Below are positions 43,496 through 52,023 of a stretch of 64,000 nucleotides of DNA, piece by piece. The DNA comes from an uncultured Bacteroides sp. (GTDB taxonomy: Bacteria; Bacteroidota; Bacteroidia; Bacteroidales; Bacteroidaceae): the NCBI RefSeq assembly GCF_910578895.1, contig NZ_CAJTSC010000008.1, positions 19,219 to 83,218 on the forward strand. Direction: 5' to 3'. Positions within the stretch are counted from its first letter, which is position 1. Each line of letters starts with the position of its first letter. A model generated the notes under the pieces. It did no database searches. It saw only the letters and a list, made by a program, of their open reading frames with translations, and was not told the DNA's origin. The position numbers and the translations under genes were made by a program.

Positions 43496-43514
43496 CACTG
43501 GCTTGACACCTGTC

Positions 43515-45668
43515 TTACAGCTCTTTCAGATACTCATAGAACGTATATTGCGCGCGTACTTTTTCTTTCCGGGGATGTGCCGATTTCCAACGGTTGCGCA
43601 GGCAGTCGTCTACGAAGCATGCCTTTCGCTTGTCCGACAGCTGGATGGTGAGCATGTCCGACAGTTGCCGTTTTAAATCCGGGTCGAGAATGGGCGTTAC
43701 GGCTTCGATGCGTCGGTAGAGGTTGCGGCGCATCCAGTCCGGCGAGCCGAGAAACAGTTTCGGCTTTCCGCCGTTGCCGAAGTACCACACGCGGGCATGC
43801 TCCAAGAATGTATCCACAATGCGTGTCACGCGTATGTTGCGGCTGTATTTCCGCCCGGGAATAAGGCAACAGATACCCCGCACGATAAGGTCTATCCTGA
43901 CCCCTGCCTGCGATGCTTCATACAACCGTTCTATCATGGCAGGGTCTTGCAGGGCGTTCATCTTAAGTATAATTCTTCCTTCTTTCCCGCTCTTTGCCAG
44001 TGCTATTTCATGGTCGATGAGACGGTTCAGTTCTGAAATCAGGTTGAAGCGTGCCACCAGCAGGCGGTGGAACACAGGGTTTTCCTTGCCCTGGAACGTG
44101 CGGAACAGGTTGTGCAGGTCGTTTACAAGTACCGGATTGCAGGTGAACAGGCCGCAGTCGGCATAGAGTGTGGCGGTCTTTTCGTTGAAGTTTCCGGTGC
44201 TGATGTAGGCGTAGCTCGGTAGCTTGTGCCCTTGCCTGTCGCGGCGCAGCACAAGCGCCACTTTGGCGTGCACTTTCAGTCCGGGCATGCTGAACAGGAT
44301 ATTGATACCGGCGGCTTTCATCATTTCGGCGGTGGCAAGGTTATTCTCTTCGTCGAAGCGGGCTTTCAGTTCTACGAAGACGGTGACTTTCTTGCCGTTC
44401 TGCGCGGCGGCTATCAAGGTGTTGATGACCGCAGAGTTCTCGGCAACGCGGTATTGTGTCACCATGATTTCGCGTACGGCAGGGTTGTGCACCGCTTCGT
44501 ACAGGAAGTGTATGAAGTGTTCGAAAGAGTGGTACGGATAGTGCAGCAGCAAGTCTTTCTTCTCTACATACCGGAAGATTGATTCCCGTTCGTCCAGGCA
44601 AGTCAGCTTCATGGGCTGGGGCTTGCGTATGGGGCGGACGGCGTTGTTCGGATTGGGCAGATGGCGCAGGTCTTCCATGTTGAGGTGCTTGTCGCCCGGC
44701 ACCAGTTCCTGCCGGTTGATGCGGAAAGCATCTACCAGGAAGTCCCGGAAATCATCCGGCATGGCGCGGTCGTACACAAAACGGCATACCGCCCCTATCT
44801 TGCGCTTCTTCACCTTTGTCTTTACCTGCTCTATAATCTCGGATGTGTTGGCAGACTCGTCTATCAGTATATCCGCATCCCGTGAAATCTTGATGCAGTA
44901 GCTGCTGTCCACGTCATAGCCGGGGAATATCGTGTCGATGTTGGCTTTGATGATATCTTCGATGAACATCAGGTAGTAGTTGTCTCCATGCTTGGGCAGC
45001 TCGATGAAGCGGGGCACCTTGCTGTAGGGCAGCTTCATTACGAAGTATTCGGGGGAGCGAGTTGACGAGTTGCCAAGGGAACAAGGGGACGAGTTGACAA
45101 GTTGACAAGGGGTTTGAAGGTCACTGCCTTGTAGCCTTGTTAACTCGTCTCCTTGTTCCCTTGGCAACTCGTTCCTCTTCGGGAACAGCCGCACCGCAAG
45201 ATACAGGCGGTTGTCCCGCAGGAAAGATACCACCTTGTCCTTGCCGACGGGTACGGGAGAGAGGTACGGGAAGATTTCTTCATGGAAGAAACGTCTGAGA
45301 AATTCTTGGTGAAAAGGCTCTACGTTGCGGCTTTGGTAGAAAATGATATGCTGCTGCCGCAGTGCAGGCAATATTTTCCGTTCGTAGATGCGGATGCGGT
45401 CTTCCAGCTGGCGGTTCACTTCTTCGTTGATTTCCGCCACCAGCCGCATGGCAGACTGCACGCTCTCCTCGTCGCTGTGTGCCGCGCCGCTTGCAATCGC
45501 CTTATGGTCGGCTACGCGTATCTTGTAGAACTCTTCGAGGTTGGACGAGTAGATGGATATGAAGTTGATGCGCTCGTACAGCGGCAGCGTGTCGTCCTCC
45601 GCTTCCAGCAATACGCGGTAGTTGAATGACAGCCAGCTGATGTCGCGCTTGAAATATCTGCTTTCCAT
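43515..45668 (-). CDS. ppk1: Polyphosphate kinase 1, with an in-frame repeat insertion
   Basis: 717 residues; family members are near 690. Polymerises the ATP gamma-phosphate into polyphosphate. N domain (ISWLSFNYRVLLEAED, NLEEFYKIRVADHK), head, then two catalytic C domains with REIMVTQYRVAENSAVINTLIAAAQNGKKVTVFVELKARFDEENN, the autophosphorylated-His region GLKVHAKVALVLRR, YISTGNFNEKTATLYAD and GSPDWMRRNLYRRIEAVTPI. Residues about 166-202 (Q, G, S, L, T-rich) have no counterpart in the family as I know it: they are encoded by a palindromic repeat (45065-45172) and separate LAVRLFPKR from YFVMKLPYSKVPRFIELP, normally almost adjacent. Confidence 0.95.
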   Translation of the reverse strand: MESRYFKRDISWLSFNYRVLLEAEDDTLPLYERINFISIYSSNLEEFYKIRVADHKAIASGAAHSDEESVQSAMRLVAEINEEVNRQLEDRIRIYERKILPALRQQHIIFYQSRNVEPFHQEFLRRFFHEEIFPYLSPVPVGKDKVVSFLRDNRLYLAVRLFPKRNELPREQGDELTRLQGSDLQTPCQLVNSSPCSLGNSSTRSPEYFVMKLPYSKVPRFIELPKHGDNYYLMFIEDIIKANIDTIFPGYDVDSSYCIKISRDADILIDESANTSEIIEQVKTKVKKRKIGAVCRFVYDRAMPDDFRDFLVDAFRINRQELVPGDKHLNMEDLRHLPNPNNAVRPIRKPQPMKLTCLDERESIFRYVEKKDLLLHYPYHSFEHFIHFLYEAVHNPAVREIMVTQYRVAENSAVINTLIAAAQNGKKVTVFVELKARFDEENNLATAEMMKAAGINILFSMPGLKVHAKVALVLRRDRQGHKLPSYAYISTGNFNEKTATLYADCGLFTCNPVLVNDLHNLFRTFQGKENPVFHRLLVARFNLISELNRLIDHEIALAKSGKEGRIILKMNALQDPAMIERLYEASQAGVRIDLIVRGICCLIPGRKYSRNIRVTRIVDTFLEHARVWYFGNGGKPKLFLGSPDWMRRNLYRRIEAVTPILDPDLKRQLSDMLTIQLSDKRKACFVDDCLRNRWKSAHPRKEKVRAQYTFYEYLKEL
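45065..45172. repeat. Near-perfect 37-bp inverted repeat inserted in ppk1
   Basis: Left arm 45065-45101 and the reverse complement of right arm 45136-45172 agree at 35 of 37 bases (start ACGAGTTGCCAAGGGAACAA). The 34-nt loop holds TTGACAAGG words. Such GAGTTGACAAG palindromes are usually seen between genes; here the unit keeps the ppk1 frame open. Confidence 0.88.
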
Positions 45669-45700
45669 GGTATTGATGTTTTAATGTGCACATCGGTACA

Positions 45701-45730
45701 TTGTATTCTCCCCAAATATAGCTACCTTTG
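45701..45730 (+). promoter_or_regulatory. Promoter of the phosphoesterase gene
   Basis: TTG at 45701-45703 and TACCTTTG at 45723-45730 with a 19-bp spacer, 20 bp upstream of the ATG; it overlaps the divergent ppk1 promoter. Confidence 0.6.
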
Positions 45731-45744
45731 CACATATAAACAAA
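45713..45744 (-). promoter_or_regulatory. Promoter of ppk1
   Basis: Minus strand: TTTG (45741-45744) and TATATTTG (45713-45720), 20-bp spacer. Its -7 element lies only 2 bp from that of the divergent phosphoesterase promoter. Confidence 0.6.
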
Positions 45745-45750
45745 AGAAAG

Positions 45751-46242
45751 ATGACAAAAATCGGTTTACTGTCGGATACGCACGGATATTGGGATGAGAA
45801 GTATTTGCACTACTTCGAACCGTGTGACGAGATATGGCATGCAGGCGACATCGGTACATTGGAAGTGGCGCAGAAGCTGGCGGCTTTCCGTCCGTTTCGT
45901 GCGGTATACGGCAACATCGACGGGCAAGACCTGCGCCGCCTCTATCCGCAAACGCTACGTTTTACCGTAGATGGCGCCGAAGTGTTGATGAAACACATCG
46001 GCGGCTATCCCGGCAAGTACGACCCGTCCATACAGGGAAGCATCCTTGTGCATCCGCCCAAACTGTTTGTCAGCGGCCACTCGCATATATTGAAGGTGAA
46101 GTTCGACAAGACCCTGGGCATGCTCCATATCAATCCCGGCGCAGCGGGCATTTACGGCTTTCATAAAGTGCGTACGATGGTGCGTTTCACCGTAGACGGC
46201 GGTGTGTTCAAAGACCTTGAAGCCATAGAACTCGCAGGCTGA
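45751..46242 (+). CDS. Metallophosphoesterase (YfcE/MJ0936-like)
   Basis: 163 residues. Two-metal calcineurin-type phosphoesterase of the small YfcE group: LLSDTHGYWDEK (D-x-H), IWHAGDIGTLE (G-D), VYGNIDGQDL (G-N-x-D), VSGHSHILK (G-H-x-H), in this order. Family enzymes cleave phosphodiesters in vitro; natural substrate unknown. Divergent from ppk1 with abutting promoters. Confidence 0.93.
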   Translation: MTKIGLLSDTHGYWDEKYLHYFEPCDEIWHAGDIGTLEVAQKLAAFRPFRAVYGNIDGQDLRRLYPQTLRFTVDGAEVLMKHIGGYPGKYDPSIQGSILVHPPKLFVSGHSHILKVKFDKTLGMLHINPGAAGIYGFHKVRTMVRFTVDGGVFKDLEAIELAG

Positions 46243-46257
46243 TTTTGATGGTATTAT

Positions 46258-46288
46258 TTTGCAATGTCAGAAGTTTTTCTGACCTTTG
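46258..46288 (+). promoter_or_regulatory. Putative promoter of rfbA
   Basis: TTTG (46258-46261) and GACCTTTG (46281-46288), 19-bp spacer. The -7 element differs from consensus at its first base. Confidence 0.4.
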
Positions 46289-46376
46289 TACCTTGAATAG
46301 CAACGAGAGCCGTGGGGCATAGTCCTCCTTCTTATTTTATTCTACATTTGAAGTCAATCCAATAAAGAACTGAAAT

Positions 46377-47252
46377 ATGAAAGGAATTATTCTTGCAGGT
46401 GGCAGCGCCACTCGTCTCTATCCATTGTCCAAGGCTATCTCCAAGCAGATTATGCCGGTCTACGACAAACCCATGATTTATTATCCCCTCTCTACATTGA
46501 TGTTGGCAGGAATACGTGAAGTGCTGATTATCTCCACTCCGCGCGATTTGCCTATGTTTCGCGACTTGTTGGGAACGGGCGAAGAACTCGGCATGTTCTT
46601 CTCTTACAAGATACAGGAGAAGCCCAACGGGCTGGCTCAGGCTTTTGTGCTCGGGGCGGAATTTCTGAACGGTGAGCCGGGATGCCTTATCTTGGGCGAC
46701 AACATGTTCTACGGCCAGGGTTTCTCCGCCATGCTCAAGCGTGCCGCTTCCATCGAGAAGGGTGCGTGCATCTTCGGCTATTACGTAAAGGACCCGCGCG
46801 CCTACGGTGTGGTAGAGTTCGATGCCGAGGGCAAGGCAATCTCGCTGGAAGAGAAGCCTGCGCAGCCCAAGAGCAATTATGCGGTTCCGGGCCTGTACTT
46901 CTATGATGCTACGGTAACGGCGAAAGCCGCTTCCCTGAAGCCGTCTGCCCGCGGCGAATATGAGATTACCGACCTCAACCGTCTCTACTTGGAAGAAGGC
47001 ACGCTGAAAGTGGAACTTTTCGGCCGCGGTTTCGCCTGGCTCGATACGGGCAACTGCGACAGCCTGCTCGAAGCAAGCAATTTCGTTGCTACCATACAGA
47101 ACCGTCAGGGATTTCGCGTGAGTTGCATCGAGGAAATAGCGTGGCGCAAAGGCTGGATAGACGTAGACCAGCTCCATCGTCTCGGTGAGCAGTTGGGCAA
47201 GACGGAATACGGCGAATACCTGATGGAACTCGCCGACGCCTACCGCCAATGA
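46377..47252 (+). CDS. rfbA: Glucose-1-phosphate thymidylyltransferase
   Basis: 291 residues, exactly the usual RmlA length. Makes dTDP-glucose from dTTP and glucose-1-phosphate. Motifs: LAGGSATRLYPLSKAISKQIMPVYDKPMIYYPLS (nucleotide and Lys catalytic motif), GLAQAFVLGAEFL, LGDNMFYG, YGVVEFD...SLEEKPAQPKSNYAVPGLYFYD, and GRGFAWLDTG. Feeds rfbB, 134 bp downstream. No rfbC/rfbD follows in the window, so dTDP-rhamnose could only be completed by genes elsewhere. Confidence 0.97.
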   Translation: MKGIILAGGSATRLYPLSKAISKQIMPVYDKPMIYYPLSTLMLAGIREVLIISTPRDLPMFRDLLGTGEELGMFFSYKIQEKPNGLAQAFVLGAEFLNGEPGCLILGDNMFYGQGFSAMLKRAASIEKGACIFGYYVKDPRAYGVVEFDAEGKAISLEEKPAQPKSNYAVPGLYFYDATVTAKAASLKPSARGEYEITDLNRLYLEEGTLKVELFGRGFAWLDTGNCDSLLEASNFVATIQNRQGFRVSCIEEIAWRKGWIDVDQLHRLGEQLGKTEYGEYLMELADAYRQ

Positions 47253-47256
47253 GCGG

Positions 47257-47383
47257 AATTATGAATTTTGAATTATGAATTATGAATTATCGTTGATCGC
47301 TTATCATTCATTATTCAAATCATAATTCAAAATTCATAATTCATAAATCGTAATTCATAATTCAAAATTCATAACTCAAAATT
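47257..47383. repeat. AT-rich palindromic repeat between rfbA and rfbB
   Basis: AATTATGAATTTTGAATTATG words from 47257 to about 47290 face multiple ATTCATAATTCA/CAAAATTCATAAT words from about 47323 to 47383. Same family as 6464-6574, with an additional right-hand copy. Confidence 0.8.
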
Positions 47384-47386
47384 CCC

Positions 47387-48526
47387 ATGAAATCTTATCT
47401 TGTAACCGGTGCCGCCGGATTTATCGGTGCCAATTATATAAAGTATATTCTGGCAAAGCACGATGATATCAGAATCGTAGTATTGGATGCCCTGACTTAT
47501 GCCGGAAATTTGGGTACCATAGCCGAGAATATTGACAACGAACGCTGTTTCTTCGTTAAGGGTGACATTTGCGACCGCATGCTTGTAGACGAGCTGTTTG
47601 CCAAGTACAAATTCGATTATGTGGTGAACTTCGCCGCCGAAAGCCACGTGGACCGCAGCATCGAGAACCCGCAGCTTTTCCTTATGACGAACATATTGGG
47701 CACTCAAAACTTGCTCGATGCCGCCCGGTGTGCATGGGTGACGGGCAAGGACGAAACGGGCTATCCTACCTGGCGCAACGGAGTGCGCTATCACCAGGTG
47801 TCTACAGACGAGGTTTACGGTTCGTTGGGAGCGGAAGGATTCTTTACGGAGAACACCCCGCTGTGCCCGCATAGCCCCTACAGTGCTTCCAAGACTAGTG
47901 CCGACATGGTGGTGATGGCATATCATGACACCTACAAGATGCCTGTCACCATTACACGCTGCTCCAATAACTATGGTCCCTACCACTTCCCGGAGAAACT
48001 GATTCCGCTGATTATAAAAAATATCCTTGAAGGCAAGAACCTGCCCGTGTATGGCGACGGTAGCAATGTGCGCGATTGGCTGTATGTGGAAGACCACTGC
48101 AAAGCCATCGACCTTGTTGTCCGCAAAGGAACGGAGGGAGAGGTGTACAATGTGGGCGGCCATAACGAAAAGACCAACCTCGAGATTGTGAAGCTGACCA
48201 TTGCCACCATCCGCCGCTTGATGGAAGAGAAACCGGAATACCGCACGGTCCTGAAAAAGCAGGTGAAGGATGCCAACGGGCAGATTGATATCAGTTGGAT
48301 AAACGAAGAGTTGATAACCTTCGTGAAAGACCGCCTGGGCCATGACCAACGCTATGCCATCGACCCTGCCAAAATAACGGATGCCTTGGGTTGGTATCCC
48401 GAAACAAAGTTCGAGACAGGTATCGTCAAGACCATCGAATGGTACCTGAACCATCAGGACTGGGTAGGAGAGGTTACCAGCGGCGACTATCAGAAATACT
48501 ACGAAAAGATGTACGGAAAGAAATGA
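47387..48526 (+). CDS. rfbB: dTDP-glucose 4,6-dehydratase
   Basis: 379 residues. Extended SDR that converts dTDP-glucose to dTDP-4-keto-6-deoxyglucose. NAD site GAAGFIGANYI, then DALTYAGNLGTI, NFAAESHVDRSI, catalytic QVSTDEVYGSLG (T-D-E) and SPYSASKTSADMVV (YxxxK), and RCSNNYGPYHFPEKLIP, NVRDWLYVEDH. The product is a precursor for rhamnose, fucosamine-type and other deoxysugars of surface polysaccharides. Confidence 0.97.
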   Translation: MKSYLVTGAAGFIGANYIKYILAKHDDIRIVVLDALTYAGNLGTIAENIDNERCFFVKGDICDRMLVDELFAKYKFDYVVNFAAESHVDRSIENPQLFLMTNILGTQNLLDAARCAWVTGKDETGYPTWRNGVRYHQVSTDEVYGSLGAEGFFTENTPLCPHSPYSASKTSADMVVMAYHDTYKMPVTITRCSNNYGPYHFPEKLIPLIIKNILEGKNLPVYGDGSNVRDWLYVEDHCKAIDLVVRKGTEGEVYNVGGHNEKTNLEIVKLTIATIRRLMEEKPEYRTVLKKQVKDANGQIDISWINEELITFVKDRLGHDQRYAIDPAKITDALGWYPETKFETGIVKTIEWYLNHQDWVGEVTSGDYQKYYEKMYGKK

Positions 48527-48581
48527 AAAAGAAGCTGAAGAAGACTTTTTGAAGAAAATTTAAACAGACTCTTGTCCTCTT

Positions 48582-49493
48582 TTATAGCATAAGCGCAACG
48601 CTTAGCAGAACCCCGAACAACAGCATATTACGTGAAGTCTCACCTAATATGCTGTTTAATTTTTTACCGCTTCGGATTGCCGCCATCTTGCGCCACGTCA
48701 GTACGTGCAGGCATAGATAAATGCAGGGCGCCCACATAAATGCAAGCGGTTCTGCCTTGCCGGTACAGACGAACCACAGGCAGAGCAAGGCTGCCGCCGT
48801 CCCCAATCCCAAGTACAGATAGCGCCCGAAAGGTTCGCCGAAGCGTACTACCAGCGTGCGCTTGCCGCTGACGGCATCCTGCTCCCGGTCGCGGTAGTTG
48901 TTTACAACCAACAGGGTGTCTATCACCAGCCCGCAGACAAGCGAGGCTACCCATACATCAGGTGTAAGGGTATTTGCCTGCACATAGTAGGTGCCGCCTA
49001 CGGGGACAAAGCCGAAGAAAACCAGCACGAGCAAATCTCCCCAACCTTTGTAAGAGAGGACGGTGGTGTATAAGAATGCGAATATCACGCAGAACAATCC
49101 CGTCAGCACCAGTTCCCCGCCACCATAAGGCAGTTGCCCCCAGCAGTGCTGCAACAGCGCGTAGCCTGCCAGGCAGGCGAACACGAGCATCGTTGCTATG
49201 CCCCGTCTCATGGCGTGGGGGGTAATCCAGCCTTGTGCGCAGGCACGTTCGGGACCAAGGCGGTCTGTGCGGTCGCTGCCTTTCAGATAGTCGTAGAGGT
49301 CGTTGATGAAGTTGGCGCTGATTTGCATGCCGCAAGCAAACAGCGCACAATACAGTGCCGGTATGCTGTCGAAACTCCCGTCGGCGTATGCCAGTGCGGA
49401 ACCTATCAATACGGGGATGACCGCTCCCGTCAGTGTCTTGGGGCGGGCGGCAAGTATCCATGCGTGGAGCGAATTGGTGGTTATTGCTTTCAT
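48582..49493 (-). CDS. menA: 1,4-dihydroxy-2-naphthoate polyprenyltransferase
   Basis: 303 residues, UbiA superfamily membrane prenyltransferase with about eight to nine helices. Aspartate motifs NFINDLYDYLKGSDR (about 62-76) and VNNYRDREQDAVSGKR (about 195-210) bind the two diphosphates. The N-terminal ARPKTLTGAVIPVLIGSALA is typical of MenA, which attaches the polyprenyl tail in menaquinone synthesis. It uses the kind of chain made by the prenyl synthase at 17.9 kb (inference). Confidence 0.95.
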   Translation of the reverse strand: MKAITTNSLHAWILAARPKTLTGAVIPVLIGSALAYADGSFDSIPALYCALFACGMQISANFINDLYDYLKGSDRTDRLGPERACAQGWITPHAMRRGIATMLVFACLAGYALLQHCWGQLPYGGGELVLTGLFCVIFAFLYTTVLSYKGWGDLLVLVFFGFVPVGGTYYVQANTLTPDVWVASLVCGLVIDTLLVVNNYRDREQDAVSGKRTLVVRFGEPFGRYLYLGLGTAAALLCLWFVCTGKAEPLAFMWAPCIYLCLHVLTWRKMAAIRSGKKLNSILGETSRNMLLFGVLLSVALML

Positions 49494-49517
49494 ATCCTGT
49501 TTTTAAAAACGATGCGG

Positions 49518-49525
49518 CAAAGATA
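49518..49525 (-). promoter_or_regulatory. -7 promoter element of menA
   Basis: Minus strand TATCTTTG, 24 bp upstream of the menA start. Confidence 0.55.
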
Positions 49526-49571
49526 ATTAAATGATTTCTTTCCTCTAACTTCCGGCAGGTTGGCGGCTGCT

Positions 49572-51179
49572 TTAATAGTCATACTCCAGGCTGAAGTCGT
49601 CTACATAAAGCAGAGCCCCCGGTCCGCCCACAAAGTAATCGCCGAATTTGCTGGCAGAGCACACCAGGACTAAATACGTAGGTACTCTCTTTGTGTCCCG
49701 GTAATCCAAAGTCAGCTCAAAGGATTTGTATTCCGTCACTGTCTCACCGCTGGAAAATTCGGCGTAAGCGATGACGTGCGGGTCGTTTTTATTGAAAACG
49801 GACAGGTCGGAGGGTTTGGTACGTATCTCGAAAGGTTCCGTCCAGTCGGTCAGTGCTATATAGATGGCACAGGTATCCGGTTTCTCCTTAAGGTGTTCGT
49901 ATCCCGCAGATACGTAAGATATCGGAGCGGTGGAATACTTGTAGTGTCCCTTCAGTTTGGTCGGGCGGGCTGTGAAAGGCCGTCCGAAGTTAAGCACTCC
50001 ATTCGTGCCGTCCGTCCGGATGTATTCGCCCACAAACAGGTTGCCGGCGGCGAACTTGCCGATGTTGCCCAACCCTATGAATTTCGATTCGAGCCGGGCT
50101 GCCTTTCCTTTTCCGTTCCATGTATCGTCGGTAGGCTGGCTGTTGCTTTCGCCCATCGTAGTGGCACCTTTGTTGCCCGTATCCCATATAGGGGTGCCCG
50201 TTTCGCTCCAGGGGTTCCATACCTTTTCCACCTGGTGCCATTCGTCGAAGGTGCCGCCCGGAAGCACGACGGGGCTGCCTGTTGTGAAGGATACTTCTTC
50301 GCCGTAATCGTTGCCGGAATAAGCCCGGTAGATGTAGGTCGTGTTGGCTTTCAATCCGGAGAGACGTGCCGTCAGCTCACCGCTATCGTCCGTTATGTCT
50401 TCTTGGGGCACTGTTGTCCAGTCGGCGTCATCCGTCTGCTTGTATTCGAAACCGTTGGTGGTACTTTCCTCGCCGCTGCCATGCAGCCATGCCACGTTGA
50501 CCCATGCGTCGGCTTCGCCGGTTGCCACGTTCTTGTCGCTTCTGGATATGGCGATGATCCATCGCTCCTCAATGTCGTGATAACGGACTATCACCGTTTT
50601 GGGCAGCGAGAAATCGAGCGGCGTATTTAGGGGGACGTCTGTCTCCGCCCCTGAAGCATCCACCAGTTTCTGGGTAGAGATGCCTTCCGGACCTAATTTG
50701 ATGTCTGATATGCAGACGCTTTTCTGGCTTGCTGTTTTCGAAACTTCGGCGGTGATTTGGTGCGTTATGGTGTTGATTTGGGGCTTGCCGAACTGGTTTT
50801 TAATCGTTAGTTTCCGTTGGATGGTCTGGCTTGCCAGAATGGTCCATTCATAATCCTGGTATAAAGACAGGGTATATTTCTTTGGCGAAGAGAGGTCTAT
50901 CACGGCTTCGGGCATCAAGGGAGACTCAGCCCCTTCGGTCACCGTACATTGCTTGATTGTCACCTTTTTCAGGTCGACGGTCTCTGCCAGCGGGACGGTC
51001 ACTGTGCGGGTAGCCTTGTCGATAATGGCATTGCCCTCTTGCCCTTCGACTTCAAATTCCAGGATTTGAAGCGGGATGACCGGATACGGAATGTCATTGC
51101 TGATGCACGAAACATTGACTTGCATATAGGAAAGAAGGCAAATCAACACGAGACCGATGGTAGTAAATCTTTTTTTCAT
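49572..51179 (-). CDS. PCMD-domain surface lipoprotein
   Basis: 535 residues. Signal peptide/lipobox (…LSYMQVNVSC, then ISNDI). N-terminal beta-rich segment (about 35-215) of unknown fold, a fibronectin-III-like domain (about 220-300: ADAWVNVAWLHGSGEESTTNGFEYKQ... GLKANTTYIYRAYSGNDYGEEVSFTTG), then a C-terminal PCMD domain (putative carbohydrate metabolism domain, about 305-535) with GGTFDEWHQVEKVWNPW, IGKFAAGNLFVGEYI, NFGRPFTARPTKLKGHYKY, TYLVLVCSASKFGDYFVGGPGALLYVDDFSLEYD. Last gene of a six-gene unit. Likely anchored at the cell surface; the ligand is unknown, sugar binding being only a name-based suggestion. Confidence 0.82.
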   Translation of the reverse strand: MKKRFTTIGLVLICLLSYMQVNVSCISNDIPYPVIPLQILEFEVEGQEGNAIIDKATRTVTVPLAETVDLKKVTIKQCTVTEGAESPLMPEAVIDLSSPKKYTLSLYQDYEWTILASQTIQRKLTIKNQFGKPQINTITHQITAEVSKTASQKSVCISDIKLGPEGISTQKLVDASGAETDVPLNTPLDFSLPKTVIVRYHDIEERWIIAISRSDKNVATGEADAWVNVAWLHGSGEESTTNGFEYKQTDDADWTTVPQEDITDDSGELTARLSGLKANTTYIYRAYSGNDYGEEVSFTTGSPVVLPGGTFDEWHQVEKVWNPWSETGTPIWDTGNKGATTMGESNSQPTDDTWNGKGKAARLESKFIGLGNIGKFAAGNLFVGEYIRTDGTNGVLNFGRPFTARPTKLKGHYKYSTAPISYVSAGYEHLKEKPDTCAIYIALTDWTEPFEIRTKPSDLSVFNKNDPHVIAYAEFSSGETVTEYKSFELTLDYRDTKRVPTYLVLVCSASKFGDYFVGGPGALLYVDDFSLEYDY

Positions 51180-51181
51180 AA

Positions 51182-51997
51182 TTATATATACGCTACAATG
51201 CCTATGCTGATATTCAGTAAGTTGATTTTAAAGTTCGCTCCGCTCGATTTTCTCCAGCCGGAACTCTCTCCGTTAGTGGTTTGTTTCTCTTCCCGGTACT
51301 TGAAACCGACCACGCCGAACGAAAGTTCCGCGCTGACGTTCTCCATGATAAATACCGTGGCTCCCGGGTTTAACCCGATGTGCACTTCCCGGATGTGGGT
51401 CCGGGTGTCTTTCAGGTTCTCCTCGCTGCCGCGTATGTAGCGCGAGTTGCCTGTATTGAACGAGAGGGAGGTCTCGTTGAACAACCCGAAGCGTTTTCCC
51501 CTGTCCAGCCCTACGTAGGAGCGATGGAAAATCGTAGTGCTTAGCAGGTGCTCGTCGAAGGACATGTTTTTGAGCGAGAAACTCATGTCCTCGTCTATGT
51601 CCAGGCTTATGTTTCCTAAGTTGGCGTATACGTTATGGTATCCGAACTTGACGCCGATGCAGACATTGTCTTTGATGAGGTATCCCACAAAGGGGTTGAT
51701 GGTAAACAGCTTTGCCTTGCAGTCGAAATCTTTCAGCAATGAGAGGAACTGGGTGTCTTCGCTGTCGTATCCGGCGTATGATACGGTCAGCCCCGTCATC
51801 CACGTCTTTTTTTTGATAAATAGATGATTGACGATTCCCCGGTCAAATCTTCCTATGATTCTCTTTTCGGGGATGGTATCCGACACGGCTGCCGCTTTAT
51901 CCTTCCGCACTGTTGTCAAGGTGTCGGTCTGGGCGCACAGCGGAAAAGAAAGGCAGAGCAGGCAAGCGCAGCACACTGTTTTTATATAGGTATTCAT
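51182..51997 (-). CDS. Outer-membrane beta-barrel protein, paralogue 1 of the PCMD operon
   Basis: 271 residues, signal peptide (CCACLLCLSFPLCAQ), then amphipathic strands and a typical final strand NISIGIVAYI; an 8- to 10-strand barrel is likely. Its order of motifs (TWMTGLTVSYAGYDSED, KLFTINPFVGYLIKDNVCIGVKFGYH, ISLDIDEDMSFSL, HRSYVGLDRGKRFGLFNETSLSF, GLNPGATVFIMENVSAELSFGVVGF) parallels the next gene, so the two are paralogues. Function unknown. Two bp after this gene the PCMD lipoprotein begins. Confidence 0.75.
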   Translation of the reverse strand: MNTYIKTVCCACLLCLSFPLCAQTDTLTTVRKDKAAAVSDTIPEKRIIGRFDRGIVNHLFIKKKTWMTGLTVSYAGYDSEDTQFLSLLKDFDCKAKLFTINPFVGYLIKDNVCIGVKFGYHNVYANLGNISLDIDEDMSFSLKNMSFDEHLLSTTIFHRSYVGLDRGKRFGLFNETSLSFNTGNSRYIRGSEENLKDTRTHIREVHIGLNPGATVFIMENVSAELSFGVVGFKYREEKQTTNGESSGWRKSSGANFKINLLNISIGIVAYI

Positions 51998-52023
51998 TGG
52001 TTGTATGCTTATAAGTTGTGTTC

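Noticed and set aside
41090..43498. 802-codon minus-strand open frame over the CCA-adding enzyme gene
   Set aside because: Only its last 279 codons have a lipoprotein signal and sensible composition. The upstream part is antisense to an unmistakable cca gene and is low-quality His/Gln/Arg-rich sequence, a shadow of codon bias; the true gene starts near 41929.
46377..48526. Capsule or O-antigen polysaccharide locus
   Set aside because: Only rfbA and rfbB are present. There are no glycosyltransferases, Wzx/Wzy, UpxY/UpxZ or rfbC/rfbD genes in the window.
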